64,000 nucleotides of DNA from Methyloversatilis sp. (GTDB lineage Bacteria > Pseudomonadota > Gammaproteobacteria > Burkholderiales > Rhodocyclaceae): assembly GCF_030698125.1 (NCBI RefSeq), contig NZ_JAUYNV010000033.1, positions 1 to 64,000 on the forward strand, read 5' to 3'. Both the position numbers and the translations under genes were made by a program. The notes beneath the pieces are model-generated. The model searched no databases. It saw nothing but the letters and a program-made list of their open reading frames with translations, and was not told where the DNA came from. Numbering within the stretch: the first letter of the stretch is position 1; each line of letters opens with the position of its first letter. Shown piece by piece: positions 9,064 through 23,660 of the stretch.

Positions 9064-9183
9064 GCGTCACTCTCGCTGTCATTCTCGAACGTGCCGGGGA
9101 TTCCCGGACGCCGGACTGTCGCCATGATGCTGGCGGGCCTCGGGTTGATCGGTTTCGCGGCGCGCCGCTGCAAGGCCGTCTGA
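9064..9183 (+). pseudogene. Orphan PEP-CTERM-like sorting tail fragment
   Basis: In frame after TAA 9061-9063: ASLSLSFSNVPGIPGRRTVAMMLAGLGLIGFAARRCKAV*; resembles VPEPGTWAMLLAGLGLIGFAARRRKA. Confidence 0.6.
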
Positions 9184-9201
9184 CCCGGAAGGCGGCCCGC
9201 C

Positions 9202-10209
9202 TCAGCGGAGGCGGTCGGCGTGCTGTCCGCTCGTACGTTGTGACCGTGTGCGCCACGCGCCCGTACCCCACAGCGTCATCAGTCCCGCCAGCAGCATCGC
9301 CCAGGTGCCCGGCTCCGGGATCGGCGCCGTGACGGCGGCGTTGGTCAGCAGGCCGGCATCGCCGGACAAGGCATACCCCTGCGGCAGCAGGATGCTCAGT
9401 GTGCCGGTATTGAAGCCATCGACCGCGCCCCATGACTGGCTGTAATCGAGGCCTCCGCTGACCGGAATCAGCGGCTCGGGCGACACCTGGGTGAACAGAT
9501 TGGCGATCAGCTGGAAGTTCTGGCCCGGAAGGAGGCTCATCGTGAGCCGCAGCTCGCCTGCCACGTTGTCCATTTCCTGGCTGCCGATCGTGTAGCTCGC
9601 GCCGTCGAAATCCTCGACCACCTGCACGAAGCCGGGCTCGAAGTAGCGCTTGACGGCGCTGCCGGACGCGTTGAGCGCCTCGGCATCGAGCAGGTCGGTG
9701 CGGAAATCCATGGCCGCGGCGTATTCGACATTGGTGAATGCCACCGTGGACGAGGGCAGGGCGACGGTCAGCGAAGCGCCCAACAGGTGGAACACATTGC
9801 CGCTGTAGGTGTGAAAGGCGCCGTCGAAGTTGAACACGAAGGTCACATCGACTGCACCACCGTCCAACTCGCCGACCACGGCCGCCGTGGCCTGTACCTG
9901 GCCGAAGGCATTGCCGATCAGGGCGTCCGGTATGCCCGACACGCCGCGCGAATCGACTTCACTGAATACGCGGATGACACCGTCGCCGTCATTGGCCTGG
10001 GACTTCGACACGATGGTGACGCCGCCCGCAGACACGAATGGCGTGCCATCCAGATTGAGCGACTGCAGACCGGTGCCGAGCACCGTCTGGACCGTGCCGG
10101 GCGCCGTGTCAGGGCCGCGCTGCACCAGCGTTGCGGCGCCGGCCGAAAGCGGGAGGACTGCCAGCGCGATCAGCAGGCCGGTCGTGTGCAAGGATGGACG
10201 TAGGGATGC
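9202..10209 (-). CDS. PEP-CTERM sorting-domain exported protein
   Basis: GTG start after AAGGAG; signal peptide HTTGLLIALAVLPLSAGA; C-terminal IPEPGTWAMLLAGLMTLWGTGAWRTRSQR. Confidence 0.85.
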   Translation of the reverse strand, partial: ASLRPSLHTTGLLIALAVLPLSAGAATLVQRGPDTAPGTVQTVLGTGLQSLNLDGTPFVSAGGVTIVSKSQANDGDGVIRVFSEVDSRGVSGIPDALIGNAFGQVQATAAVVGELDGGAVDVTFVFNFDGAFHTYSGNVFHLLGASLTVALPSSTVAFTNVEYAAAMDFRTDLLDAEALNASGSAVKRYFEPGFVQVVEDFDGASYTIGSQEMDNVAGELRLTMSLLPGQNFQLIANLFTQVSPEPLIPVSGGLDYSQSWGAVDGFNTGTLSILLPQGYALSGDAGLLTNAAVTAPIPEPGTWAMLLAGLMTLWGTGAWRTRSQRTSGQHADRLR

Positions 10210-10573
10210 CACTGGAAAGCTCCTTTTATGTGATCGATGCGTGAGGCGAACCCTGGCTTGTGCGCTCCGGCCGGGTGTCTGCGGGTGATGGCCGCCCTGC
10301 AGCAAAATGTGCGCCATGGGCGAGGGCCCGCCTTGGTTTTCAATGCTTTGCACGCAAGGAAATTTGTAATGCGGTCAGGCAGGCCGTCAGTTGTAAAGCA
10401 CTCCGACACCCTTGCCGCAATCGAACCTGCCCGCGCGGGGACTTCCACGCGAGCCCGGTCGGCAGCCGTTTTCAGTAAAAATCGAAAACTGCCTGCTGCC
10501 CGGCGGTTTTCGGGTTGCGTACCGGCGCAGTCGCGGTGCAAGCTAACCAACCAGTCAAATCACTACGTGTCAC

Positions 10574-14975
<4,402 letters not shown>

Positions 14976-15073
14976 GTGGCAAGTGTCGGGAAACACGGCA
15001 CACTGTGACTTGTCCAACGTAAAATTTTGTAAGCAATCTTCCACTTCATCGCCAGCGAACAGCCCGATCCGAA

Positions 15074-16057
15074 ATGCGCCATCGCGTAGTGTCTCGATCC
15101 ATCATGTTGCTGGCTGTCTGCATGGCGCTCGCGGCATGCGGCAAACCGCCCGAGTTGCCGTTGCGGGTCGGCCTCAATCCATGGCTGGGCTACGATCCGC
15201 TCGTTCTGGCGCGTGAGCGCGGCCTGATCGATCCGGCAAACCTGCGCGTCGTCGAACTCGAATCGAGCAGCGAAAGTGCGCGGCAGCTGCGCAACGGGCT
15301 GCTTGAAGCGGCCGGCCTGACACTGGCTGAGGCGATCGAGCTGGCAAGTTCGGGCGTGGATATCAAGGTCGTGGCCATCCTCAGCCTGTCGAAAGGGGCC
15401 GACGCGGTGGTCGCGCAGCCCGGTTTTGCGGATGCTGCGGCACTGAAAGGCGCGCGCATCGGCATGGAAAACAGCGCGCTGGCCGATGTCATGCTGCAGC
15501 GCCTGCTCGAAGCAGGTGCGCTGCAGCGTGATGCGCTGTCGCTGTTACGGCTACCGGTGGTCGAGCACGAGGCGGCGCTGATGCGCGGTCGTGTCGACGC
15601 CGTCATCACCTTCGAGCCCGTCCTGTCCAGCCTCGTGTCGGCCGGCTATCGCGTGCTGCTCGACAGCGCCAGCACGCCCGGCGAGGTGGTCGACGTGCTG
15701 GTGGTCCGCAGCGAGTCGCTGAGCGCCCGGCCGGCCCAGGTGCGTGCCCTGCTGCGCGCCTTCGAGGACGGCCGGCTGGCGCTGCTGGCGCAGCCGGACG
15801 AGGCGGCGCGCACGCTGGCCGCCGGCACCGATCTGGACACCGTGTCCTACCTCCAGGCACTCGAAAATGTGCGCCTGCTGACGCTGGAAGACAGTACGGT
15901 GCTGTTACATGCAGTGCCTGACGCCAACATGCTGGCGCTCGGACAACTGGTGAGCGACCTGAAGGCCAGTCAGCGCATCATGGCCGAACCCGACTGGGCC
16001 AGGCTGTTCGACGGCAGTGTTGCAGCGGATGTTCTGGCCGCGGAGCGGATACCATGA
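15074..16057 (+). CDS. NrtA/SsuA-like periplasmic solute-binding lipoprotein
   Basis: MLLAVCMALAACGKP lipobox; LRVGLNPWLGYDPLVLARERGLID; start/stop overlaps with flanking kinase genes. Confidence 0.8.
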   Translation: MRHRVVSRSIMLLAVCMALAACGKPPELPLRVGLNPWLGYDPLVLARERGLIDPANLRVVELESSSESARQLRNGLLEAAGLTLAEAIELASSGVDIKVVAILSLSKGADAVVAQPGFADAAALKGARIGMENSALADVMLQRLLEAGALQRDALSLLRLPVVEHEAALMRGRVDAVITFEPVLSSLVSAGYRVLLDSASTPGEVVDVLVVRSESLSARPAQVRALLRAFEDGRLALLAQPDEAARTLAAGTDLDTVSYLQALENVRLLTLEDSTVLLHAVPDANMLALGQLVSDLKASQRIMAEPDWARLFDGSVAADVLAAERIP

Positions 16058-19000
16058 CCCTGCGTCCGGTGCTGCGACTGCCTGCCCGCACGCTGGTGCC
16101 GGCGCTGATCACCGTGGTGGCGCTGGTGATGGTCGGCTTCGACCACATGCTGCAGCGGGCCGACCACCGCCTGCGTGTGGAGCAGGAACAGAAGCAGCTG
16201 CTGGTCGAGCGGCTGGGCATCGAACAGTCGGCGTTCGATGACCTCATCCTGCAGAACCGGCCATTGCAGTTGCGGCGTGCGGTGGCCGAGCTGGCGTTGC
16301 GCCCCCATCTGACGCACGCTTATCTGACCGCGCCCGGCGGCCGCATCGTGGGCTCGCTGGCGCGTGCCGATCTGGGGCAGTCGCTGCCCGACGTCCTCGC
16401 CGCCGACACACGCGGCGGCGCGGCGCTGCTGGAGGCGCCGCGCGCGCCCGACAACTCGCTCAGTGTGCAGGTGGATGCCTCGCGCACCGCGCTGACCGGC
16501 CTGATGACCCTTGAAGGCGGCCACCAGTTGCTGGTGCGTTCGGACCTGACCCAGCCGTTCAGTCAGCGGCTTCATGCCAGTCGCGTCGAACTGTGGCGGC
16601 ATGCCGTGCTGATCCTCTGCTGGTCCTTGCTGCTGTCGCTGTTCCTGCACCTGATCTGGTTCCGTCGCGCCGCTCAGCTGACCAACGCTGCACGGGCATT
16701 CGGACAGGGCCGGCTCGACACCCGCGTCGATCTCGGCGGACGCGACGAACTCGCAGAAATCGGCTCGGCATTCAACGACATGGCGGTTCGGCTGCAGGCG
16801 CAGCACGCTGCGTTGCTGGACAGCGAGCGGCAGTTCCGCGCCATGTTCGAGCAGGCGGGTGTGGGTGTGGCACGCATCGACAGCCGGCTCGGCCACTTCA
16901 TGTCCGTCAACAAGAAATACAGTGAAATCATGGGCTACGACGACGCCGACATGCGCCGCCTGGATTTCATGCGCCTCACGCATCCGGAGGATCTGCCCGC
17001 CAACCTGGCACTGCTCGACTCGCTCAAGCGGGGCGATATCCGCGAGTACTCGATCGAAAAGCGGGTGTACCACAAGGATGGTCACGCCATCTGGGTCGCA
17101 GTGAGCGTGTCGCCGCTGTGGGCGCCCGGCGCCGTGCCGGACTACCACCTTGCGGTCATTCAGGACATCACGGCGCGGCGCGAGGCGGAGCAGGCACTCA
17201 AGCTCGAGCGCAACCGTCTGAGTGCAGCCGAGCACATCGCTGCGCTGGGCAGTTGGGAGTTTCACAGGGCCACCGGGAGTGGCTGGTGGTCGGAACAGAT
17301 GTACGCGTTCTTTGGTCTCGATCCGGCCGACGGTGTTCCCGAGCCCGAGCCGTATCTGAAGCTGGTGCACCCGGAGGACCGCACCCGGGTGGCGGGCGTG
17401 ATGGCCCTGTTTGTCCAGGGCGCGACGGAAGTGCCCGTTCATGTCTATCGCACCTCGCCGGATGCCGGACCGGTGCGTCACCTGAGGCCCAGTGTGCAGA
17501 CAGTGACCGACGATGACGGAGGCGTGGTCAAGTACGTCGGAACGCTGCTCGACGTCACGTATCAGTTCGAAGCCGAACAAGCCTTGCGCGCGTCCGAGGA
17601 GCGGCTGCGCGCCACGCTCGAACAGGCGCCGAACGTGGCGGTGCAATGGTTCGACGCGCAAGGCCGTGTGCTGTACTGGAACGGCGGGTCCACCCGGTTG
17701 TACGGCTGGACCCCGGACGAGGCGATCGGGCGCAGTGTCGACAACCTGACGCACACGCGGGAAGAGGCCGACGCGTTCCGCGATTCGTTTGCGCAGATCG
17801 CGCGCAGCGGACAGTCCATCGGTCCGTCGGAGTATCTGGTCAGACATCGCGACGGCTCGCCGCGCTGGATCGAAGCGACGCTGTTCAGCATCCCCGGGCT
17901 CGACAAGGACCCGATCATGGTCTGCATGGATGTCGACATCACCGCGCGCCACAACGCCGAGCGCGCGGTCGAGCAGGAGCGTACCCATCTGCGGACGCTG
18001 TTTGCCACGCTGCCCGACCTGGTGTGGCTCAAATCTCCGGAAGGTGTCTACCTGTCGTGCAACAGGCAGTTCGAACGCCTGTGCGGCAGAGCTGAAGCCG
18101 AATTGCTGGGCCGGACCGATTACGAGCTGTTCAGCAAGGAAGAAGCCGATCTGTTCCGCAGCCATGACGAGCTTGCAATGCGTACCGGCCAGAACAGCGT
18201 CAACGAAGAATGGGTGACCATGCGGGAAACCGGTGAGCGGATGCGGCTGCAGACGATCAAGACGCCGATGCACGATGCCGACGGCAAGTTGGTCGGCGTG
18301 CTTGGCATCGCACGCGACATCACCGAATTCCGTGAAACGCAGGACAGCCTGCGCGAGCTCAATCGTGACCTCGAACAGCGCGTCGCCGACCGCACGCAGG
18401 CGCTGTCCGATGCGATGAAGGAGCTGGAATCGTTCTCGTACGCCGTGTCGCATGACCTGAAGGCGCCCTTGCGTGGCATCGACGGCTACAGCAAGATTCT
18501 GCTGGAGGATTACGGCGACCGCTTCGACGAACAGGGACAGCGCTTTCTCGCCAACATTCGCAATGGCACACGCCAGATGCATGCCCTGATCGAGGATCTG
18601 CTGGCTTATTCGCGCATGGAGCGGCGTTCGCTTGAAGCAAGCCGGGTCGACCTGGGCGAGGTCATGCGCAATGTGCTGCACCGTCGCAGCGAAGAAATCG
18701 CAGCGGCGTCGGTGCAGATTGTGGGCGAGGTACCGTCCATTACCGTACGAGCCGATCATCAGGGAGTCGAGATGGTGCTTCGCAACCTGCTGGACAATGC
18801 GCTGAAGTTCAGTCGCGATGCCACTCCGGCCGTCGTCACGCTGCACGGGGCCGTGCGGGATGGGCGCGCCCATCTGAGCGTGCGCGACAACGGCATCGGC
18901 TTCGACATGAAGTACCACGAACGGATATTCGAAATCTTCCAGCGCCTGCACCGCAACGAAGAATTTTCGGGCACCGGGGTGGGGCTTGCGCTGGTGCGCA

Positions 19001-19086
19001 AGGCCATGCAGCGCATGGATGGTCGTGTCTGGGCCGAAAGTGTGCCCGGCGAGGGAGCCACCTTCCACCTGGAGTTTCCGGCATGA
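16054..19086 (+). CDS. Multi-PAS sensor histidine kinase with HAMP
   Basis: HAMP ARAFGQGRLDTRVDLGGRDELAEIGSAFNDM; several PAS; SYAVSHDLKAPLRGIDGYSKIL; ATGA overlaps on both sides. Confidence 0.92.
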   Translation: MTLRPVLRLPARTLVPALITVVALVMVGFDHMLQRADHRLRVEQEQKQLLVERLGIEQSAFDDLILQNRPLQLRRAVAELALRPHLTHAYLTAPGGRIVGSLARADLGQSLPDVLAADTRGGAALLEAPRAPDNSLSVQVDASRTALTGLMTLEGGHQLLVRSDLTQPFSQRLHASRVELWRHAVLILCWSLLLSLFLHLIWFRRAAQLTNAARAFGQGRLDTRVDLGGRDELAEIGSAFNDMAVRLQAQHAALLDSERQFRAMFEQAGVGVARIDSRLGHFMSVNKKYSEIMGYDDADMRRLDFMRLTHPEDLPANLALLDSLKRGDIREYSIEKRVYHKDGHAIWVAVSVSPLWAPGAVPDYHLAVIQDITARREAEQALKLERNRLSAAEHIAALGSWEFHRATGSGWWSEQMYAFFGLDPADGVPEPEPYLKLVHPEDRTRVAGVMALFVQGATEVPVHVYRTSPDAGPVRHLRPSVQTVTDDDGGVVKYVGTLLDVTYQFEAEQALRASEERLRATLEQAPNVAVQWFDAQGRVLYWNGGSTRLYGWTPDEAIGRSVDNLTHTREEADAFRDSFAQIARSGQSIGPSEYLVRHRDGSPRWIEATLFSIPGLDKDPIMVCMDVDITARHNAERAVEQERTHLRTLFATLPDLVWLKSPEGVYLSCNRQFERLCGRAEAELLGRTDYELFSKEEADLFRSHDELAMRTGQNSVNEEWVTMRETGERMRLQTIKTPMHDADGKLVGVLGIARDITEFRETQDSLRELNRDLEQRVADRTQALSDAMKELESFSYAVSHDLKAPLRGIDGYSKILLEDYGDRFDEQGQRFLANIRNGTRQMHALIEDLLAYSRMERRSLEASRVDLGEVMRNVLHRRSEEIAAASVQIVGEVPSITVRADHQGVEMVLRNLLDNALKFSRDATPAVVTLHGAVRDGRAHLSVRDNGIGFDMKYHERIFEIFQRLHRNEEFSGTGVGLALVRKAMQRMDGRVWAESVPGEGATFHLEFPA

Positions 19087-19526
19087 ACCTCGCCACCCGT
19101 CTGTCGTCCGGCGCCCCGCCCATCCTGCTGGTCGAAGACAACCCGGTCGATATCGATCTGACCTGCCGCGCCTTCGCCCGCGACCCGCTGGCCGGTCCGG
19201 TCAGCGTGGCGCGCGATGGCGAAACGGCGCTCGACTTCATGCACAGCTGGGACAAGGGCGAGCCGCCGCCTGCGCTGATCCTGCTCGACATCAACCTGCC
19301 GGGCGTCAATGGCTTCGAGGTACTGCGCCAGTTGAAGCGCCATCCGGTGCATCGCAGCATTCCGGTGGTCATGCTGAGTTCGTCGGCGGAACAGCGTGAC
19401 CTGCTGGATGCCTATTCGCTCGGCGTCAATTCCTACATCGTCAAGCCGGTGGATTTCGATCGTTTCGTCGAGGCGACGGGCCAGATCGGACGTTACTGGT
19501 TCGAACTCAACCAGCCGCCGATCTGA
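19083..19526 (+). CDS. Single-domain response regulator (Rcp1-like)
   Basis: [52 protein letters not shown]. Confidence 0.9.
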   Translation: MNLATRLSSGAPPILLVEDNPVDIDLTCRAFARDPLAGPVSVARDGETALDFMHSWDKGEPPPALILLDINLPGVNGFEVLRQLKRHPVHRSIPVVMLSSSAEQRDLLDAYSLGVNSYIVKPVDFDRFVEATGQIGRYWFELNQPPI

Positions 19527-22500
19527 TGCGCATCCTCTACGCAGAAGATTCGGAATTTGACGCGGATCTGACGCAGCGTGCGCTGCGCGGCAGCGGGCTG
19601 GAGATCGAAATCGCTCCGACGCTCGAGAATGCGCGCCAGGCGCTCGCCGGTGGCGGTTTCGATCTGCTGCTGACCGACCTGAAGCTGCCCGATGGCAGCG
19701 GGCTCGAATTGCTGGCGCACGTCAGGGAACACGCCTTGCCGGTCGCGGTGGTGGTGCTGACCGGGTCGGGCGACGGCAGTTCGGCGATTGCCGCGCTGAA
19801 GGCGGGTGCCGACGACTACCTCATCAAGTCCGGGCCTTACCTCGAGCGGCTGCCACGTGTGCTCGACGCGGCCTTGCTGCGGCACCGTTCGATGTCGGCG
19901 CGGTGCGACCGTCCGATCCGCGTGCTGTGCGCCGAATCGAGCCTCGAAGACGTGGAACTGATGCGCGGTCATCTGCTCAGGCACGCGCCGCAGATACGGC
20001 TGGAAAGCACCGGTGGCACCGATGCGGTGATCAACCGGCTGCAAGCCGGCCCGGAAGCCGCAGCGACTTTCGACGTATTGCTGATCGACGCGCTACCCGA
20101 TGAAACGACCGGGCTCGACCTCGTGAAGCTCATCCGCAGCGAGCGCCAGCTGTCCCTGCCCATCGTCATGCTGGCGGGTCAGGACAGCGAGCAGCTGGCA
20201 TCCAGCGCCTTGCATCTGGGTGTCGACGACTATCTGGTCAAGCATCCCGGCTATCTGTTCGAACTGCCGGCCACGCTGGAGAAAGTCCATCGCAGGGCCG
20301 AGCTGGTGCTCGAAAGCGAACGTCTCAACGCCACCAACCAGCGCATGTCGCAACTGCTCGCGGCCAGTCCGACCATTGTTTACAGTCTGCGCCTGCAGGA
20401 TGGCGAGTACCAGTCGTCGTGGGTCAGCGAAAACGTGACCCGCATGCTGGGTTATACGGTGGCCGAAGTACTGGCGCCGGGCTGGTGGCAGGCCGGCCTG
20501 CATGCGCAGGACCGCGATACCGCGCTGGCGCGATCCGAAGGCCTCTCGCGGGACGGGCATCTCAGCCTCGACTACCGCTTCAAGCGGCGTGACGGCAGCG
20601 AAATCTGGGTGCGCGACGAACTGCGCCGGGTCGGTCAGAGCGGTGATTCGGGCGCTGAATTCGTGGGCTCGTGGACCGATATCAGTGCCGACAAGCGCGC
20701 CGCACTGATCGGCGAGGCACGTGCCGAAGTGCTCGACCGCATCGTTGCGGCCGAACCGCTGTCCGTCATTCTCGAAGCGATCGCGCTGCGCATGCAGGCG
20801 ATCGAACCGTCGACACGCGTATCGATCCAGCTGCTGCATGAAGTGAGCGGCCGGCTTGTGAATGGCGCCGCGCCTTCGCTGCCCGAGCGCTATCTGCAGG
20901 CGATCGAAGACGTGCTGCCGGGTCCCGACATGGGTTCGTGCGGTAGGTCGGCCTGGGCGGGCGAAACCGTGCTGGTCGAGAATGTGTTCGAGCACCCGAG
21001 CTGGGCGTCCCATGTCGAGCTGGCGCGCCTGGGCGGCTTCAGTGCCTGCTGGTCAGTACCCTACAAGGACAAGGACGGGCGCGTGCTCGGCACCTTTGCG
21101 CTCTATCACGACACCCCCTGCCTGCCGGACGCCGCGCAGCTTGAGCTGATCAACGACTTCAGCCGCATCACCGGCCTGGCCGTGCAGAAAGTGCGCGCGG
21201 CCGCCGCGCTCAGGCAGGCCGGAGCGGTGTTCGAAAGCACGCGTGACGGCATTTTCATCACCGATCTCAATGCGCAAATCGTCGCCGTGAATCGCGCGTT
21301 CACCCATATCAGCGGTTACAGCGAATTCGAAGCCATCGGCCAGACACCGCGCATGCTGCAGTCGGGGCGCCATGACGCGCAGTTCTACCATGTCATGTGG
21401 TCGGCCGTGCTGAGCAGGGGCACCTGGCAGGGCGAGGTGTGGAACCGGCGCAAGAATGGCGAGCTTTACCAGCAACTGCTCACCATCAGCACGGTGCGCA
21501 ATGAAGCCGGCGCGCCCAGCCACTACGTTGCGGTCATGACCGACATCAGCCAGCTCAAGCGCTCCGAAGCGAAGCTCGATTACCTCGCCCACCACGATCC
21601 GCTGACCGATCTGCCGAACCGCCTGTTGATGCAGTCGCGCATCCAGCACGCCATCGAGCGCGCCGCTCGCAACCGCTGCCATCTCGCGCTGCTGTTCATC
21701 GATCTGGACCGCTTCAAGAACGTGAACGACAGTCTGGGGCATCCGGCCGGCGACGAACTGCTGGCCGCGATCGCGAAGCGGCTGCGCAGCCGGTTGCGCG
21801 AGGTCGATACGCTGGCCCGGCTCGGCGGCGACGAATTCGTGCTGCTGATCGAGGAAATGACGGTGCCGGAAGACGCCGCCATCGTCGCGCAGATGCTGAT
21901 CGATCTCCTGACGGCGCCGTTCAGCCTGTCGCAGGGGAGCGAAATCTACATCGGCGCGAGCATCGGCATTTCGGTGTTTCCGGACGACGGCAGCAACGTG
22001 ACCGAACTGATCCAGCATTCCGATGTGGCGATGTACCAGGCCAAGGAAGCCGGGCGCGGCGCGTTCCGCTTCTACACCGAAGCGATGAGTCGCGCCGCGC
22101 AGGACCGGCTGCATCTGGACACACGGCTGCGCCGTGCGCTGGAGCGCGGCGAATTCACACTGCATTTCCAGCCACAGGTCGACATGACCAGCGGCCGGCT
22201 GACCGGCGCCGAAGCGCTGGTGCGCTGGATCGATCCGGAAGAGGGCGTCATTTCACCGGCGCGTTTCATTCCGGTGGCGGAAGAAACCGGTCTGATCGTG
22301 CCGATCGGCGAGTGGGTATTGCGCACGGCCTGCGCCCAGGTGCGCGCGTGGCGCGACGCCGGCCACGTCCTGACGGTGGCGGTCAACCTGTCGGCGCGCC
22401 AGCTGCAGCAGGCCGATCTCGCCCAGCGCGTGGCCGCGTTGATGGCGGAGTTCGGCATCGGCCCGGACTGGCTCGAATTCGAACTGACCGAATCGATGCT

Positions 22501-22867
22501 GGCCGGCGAACAGGCCTCGACCGAAATGCGGCTGCGCGAACTCAAGGCGCTCGGCATAGCACTGTCGATCGATGATTTCGGCACCGGCTACTCGTCGCTG
22601 GCCTATCTGAAGCGTTTTCCGATCGACGTGCTGAAGATCGACCAGAGCTTCGTGCGCGACATCCCGCACGACCGCAATGACATGGAAATCGCCGCCACCA
22701 TCATCGCCATGGCGCACACGCTGAAAATGCGCGTGGTGGCCGAAGGCGTCGAAACCCCCGACCAGCTCGCATTCCTGAAAGAGCGCGACTGCGATGCCTG
22801 GCAAGGTTATCTGTTCAGCAAGCCGCTGCCCGGCGAAGAATTCGCCATGCGCTTCCTGCAGGGCTGA
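19526..22867 (+). CDS. Dual receiver-PAS-GAF-PAS-GGDEF-EAL protein
   Basis: Two REC domains ending DDYLIKSGPYLERLP and DDYLVKHPGYLFELP; REVDTLARLGGDEF (I-site plus GGDEF); GAEALVRWIDPEEG; DDFGTGYSSLAYLKRFPIDVLKID. Confidence 0.93.
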   Translation: MRILYAEDSEFDADLTQRALRGSGLEIEIAPTLENARQALAGGGFDLLLTDLKLPDGSGLELLAHVREHALPVAVVVLTGSGDGSSAIAALKAGADDYLIKSGPYLERLPRVLDAALLRHRSMSARCDRPIRVLCAESSLEDVELMRGHLLRHAPQIRLESTGGTDAVINRLQAGPEAAATFDVLLIDALPDETTGLDLVKLIRSERQLSLPIVMLAGQDSEQLASSALHLGVDDYLVKHPGYLFELPATLEKVHRRAELVLESERLNATNQRMSQLLAASPTIVYSLRLQDGEYQSSWVSENVTRMLGYTVAEVLAPGWWQAGLHAQDRDTALARSEGLSRDGHLSLDYRFKRRDGSEIWVRDELRRVGQSGDSGAEFVGSWTDISADKRAALIGEARAEVLDRIVAAEPLSVILEAIALRMQAIEPSTRVSIQLLHEVSGRLVNGAAPSLPERYLQAIEDVLPGPDMGSCGRSAWAGETVLVENVFEHPSWASHVELARLGGFSACWSVPYKDKDGRVLGTFALYHDTPCLPDAAQLELINDFSRITGLAVQKVRAAAALRQAGAVFESTRDGIFITDLNAQIVAVNRAFTHISGYSEFEAIGQTPRMLQSGRHDAQFYHVMWSAVLSRGTWQGEVWNRRKNGELYQQLLTISTVRNEAGAPSHYVAVMTDISQLKRSEAKLDYLAHHDPLTDLPNRLLMQSRIQHAIERAARNRCHLALLFIDLDRFKNVNDSLGHPAGDELLAAIAKRLRSRLREVDTLARLGGDEFVLLIEEMTVPEDAAIVAQMLIDLLTAPFSLSQGSEIYIGASIGISVFPDDGSNVTELIQHSDVAMYQAKEAGRGAFRFYTEAMSRAAQDRLHLDTRLRRALERGEFTLHFQPQVDMTSGRLTGAEALVRWIDPEEGVISPARFIPVAEETGLIVPIGEWVLRTACAQVRAWRDAGHVLTVAVNLSARQLQQADLAQRVAALMAEFGIGPDWLEFELTESMLAGEQASTEMRLRELKALGIALSIDDFGTGYSSLAYLKRFPIDVLKIDQSFVRDIPHDRNDMEIAATIIAMAHTLKMRVVAEGVETPDQLAFLKERDCDAWQGYLFSKPLPGEEFAMRFLQG

Positions 22868-22967
22868 TCAGCGCTGTGGTGAAGGCACACCGGCTTTGCC
22901 GACGGCGCGTGACGCCCTCAGCCACCCCGACTCCGCATACGCGGAGTCATGCGATCACCGCCTGGAT

Positions 22968-23620
22968 CGCGGACGGGGTCCGCTCTACGAAAAACGTCGC
23001 GGAGGGTCGATGATGCGCCGGTTTTCGTAGGAGCCTGCCCCGCAGGCGATCCGGTCTCAAAGCACGCGGCATCACGTGATCGACATGCCTATCGCGGACA
23101 GGGTCCGCTCCTACGAAGGGCAACACCGTCGCGGTTTTCGCGGGAGCCGTCCCACGGTCGGCCCTGCATGGCCGGCCGGCTCTGCGGGCGGCGAGCGGTG
23201 CTCGCCGAAACCCCCGCGCCGCCACCGCAGGCGATTCCGGTCTCCGAACAAGCGCCGGCGCGTGATCAACCGCCCCATCGCGGACAGGGTCCGCCCCGAA
23301 GAACAGTGCTGCTGGTCGCGGAGTCGACGGTTTTCGTAGGAGCCTGCCCTGCAGGCGATTCCGGTCGCTGAACACACGCTGCCGCTTGACCAACGCGCCT
23401 ATCGCGGACAGGGTCCGCTCCTACGAAGGGCAACACCGTCGCGGTTTTCGCGGGAGCCGTCCCACGGTCGGCCCTGCATGGCCGACCGGCTCCCCGGGCG
23501 GCGCGGCGTGCTCGCCGAAACTCCCGCTCCGCCCCCGCAGGCGATTCCGGTCGCTGAACACACGATGCCGCTTGACCAACGCGCCTATCGCGGACAGGGT
23601 CCGCTCCTACGAAAGGCGGC
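22968..23620. repeat. Composite repeat array with ~310 bp tandem period
   Basis: ATCGCGGACAGGGTCCGCTCCTACGAA and variants at ~22967, 23091, 23276, 23401, 23587; 23119-23242 repeats at 23429-23552; units bounded by TTCGTAGGAGC...GCTCCTACGAA. Confidence 0.85.
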
Positions 23621-23660
23621 ACCGTCGCGGTTTCTCTGGGGGGCCGCTACGCTCGCGCGC

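Noticed and set aside
15970-19068. 1032-aa antisense ORF opposite the multi-PAS kinase
   Set aside because: Shadow ORF typical of GC-rich coding DNA; the sense strand has clear HAMP/PAS/HisKA domains and operon overlaps.
22968-23620. Considered as a CRISPR array
   Set aside because: Repeat units are long, unevenly spaced and internally palindromic, spacers are themselves repeated, and no cas genes are in the window.
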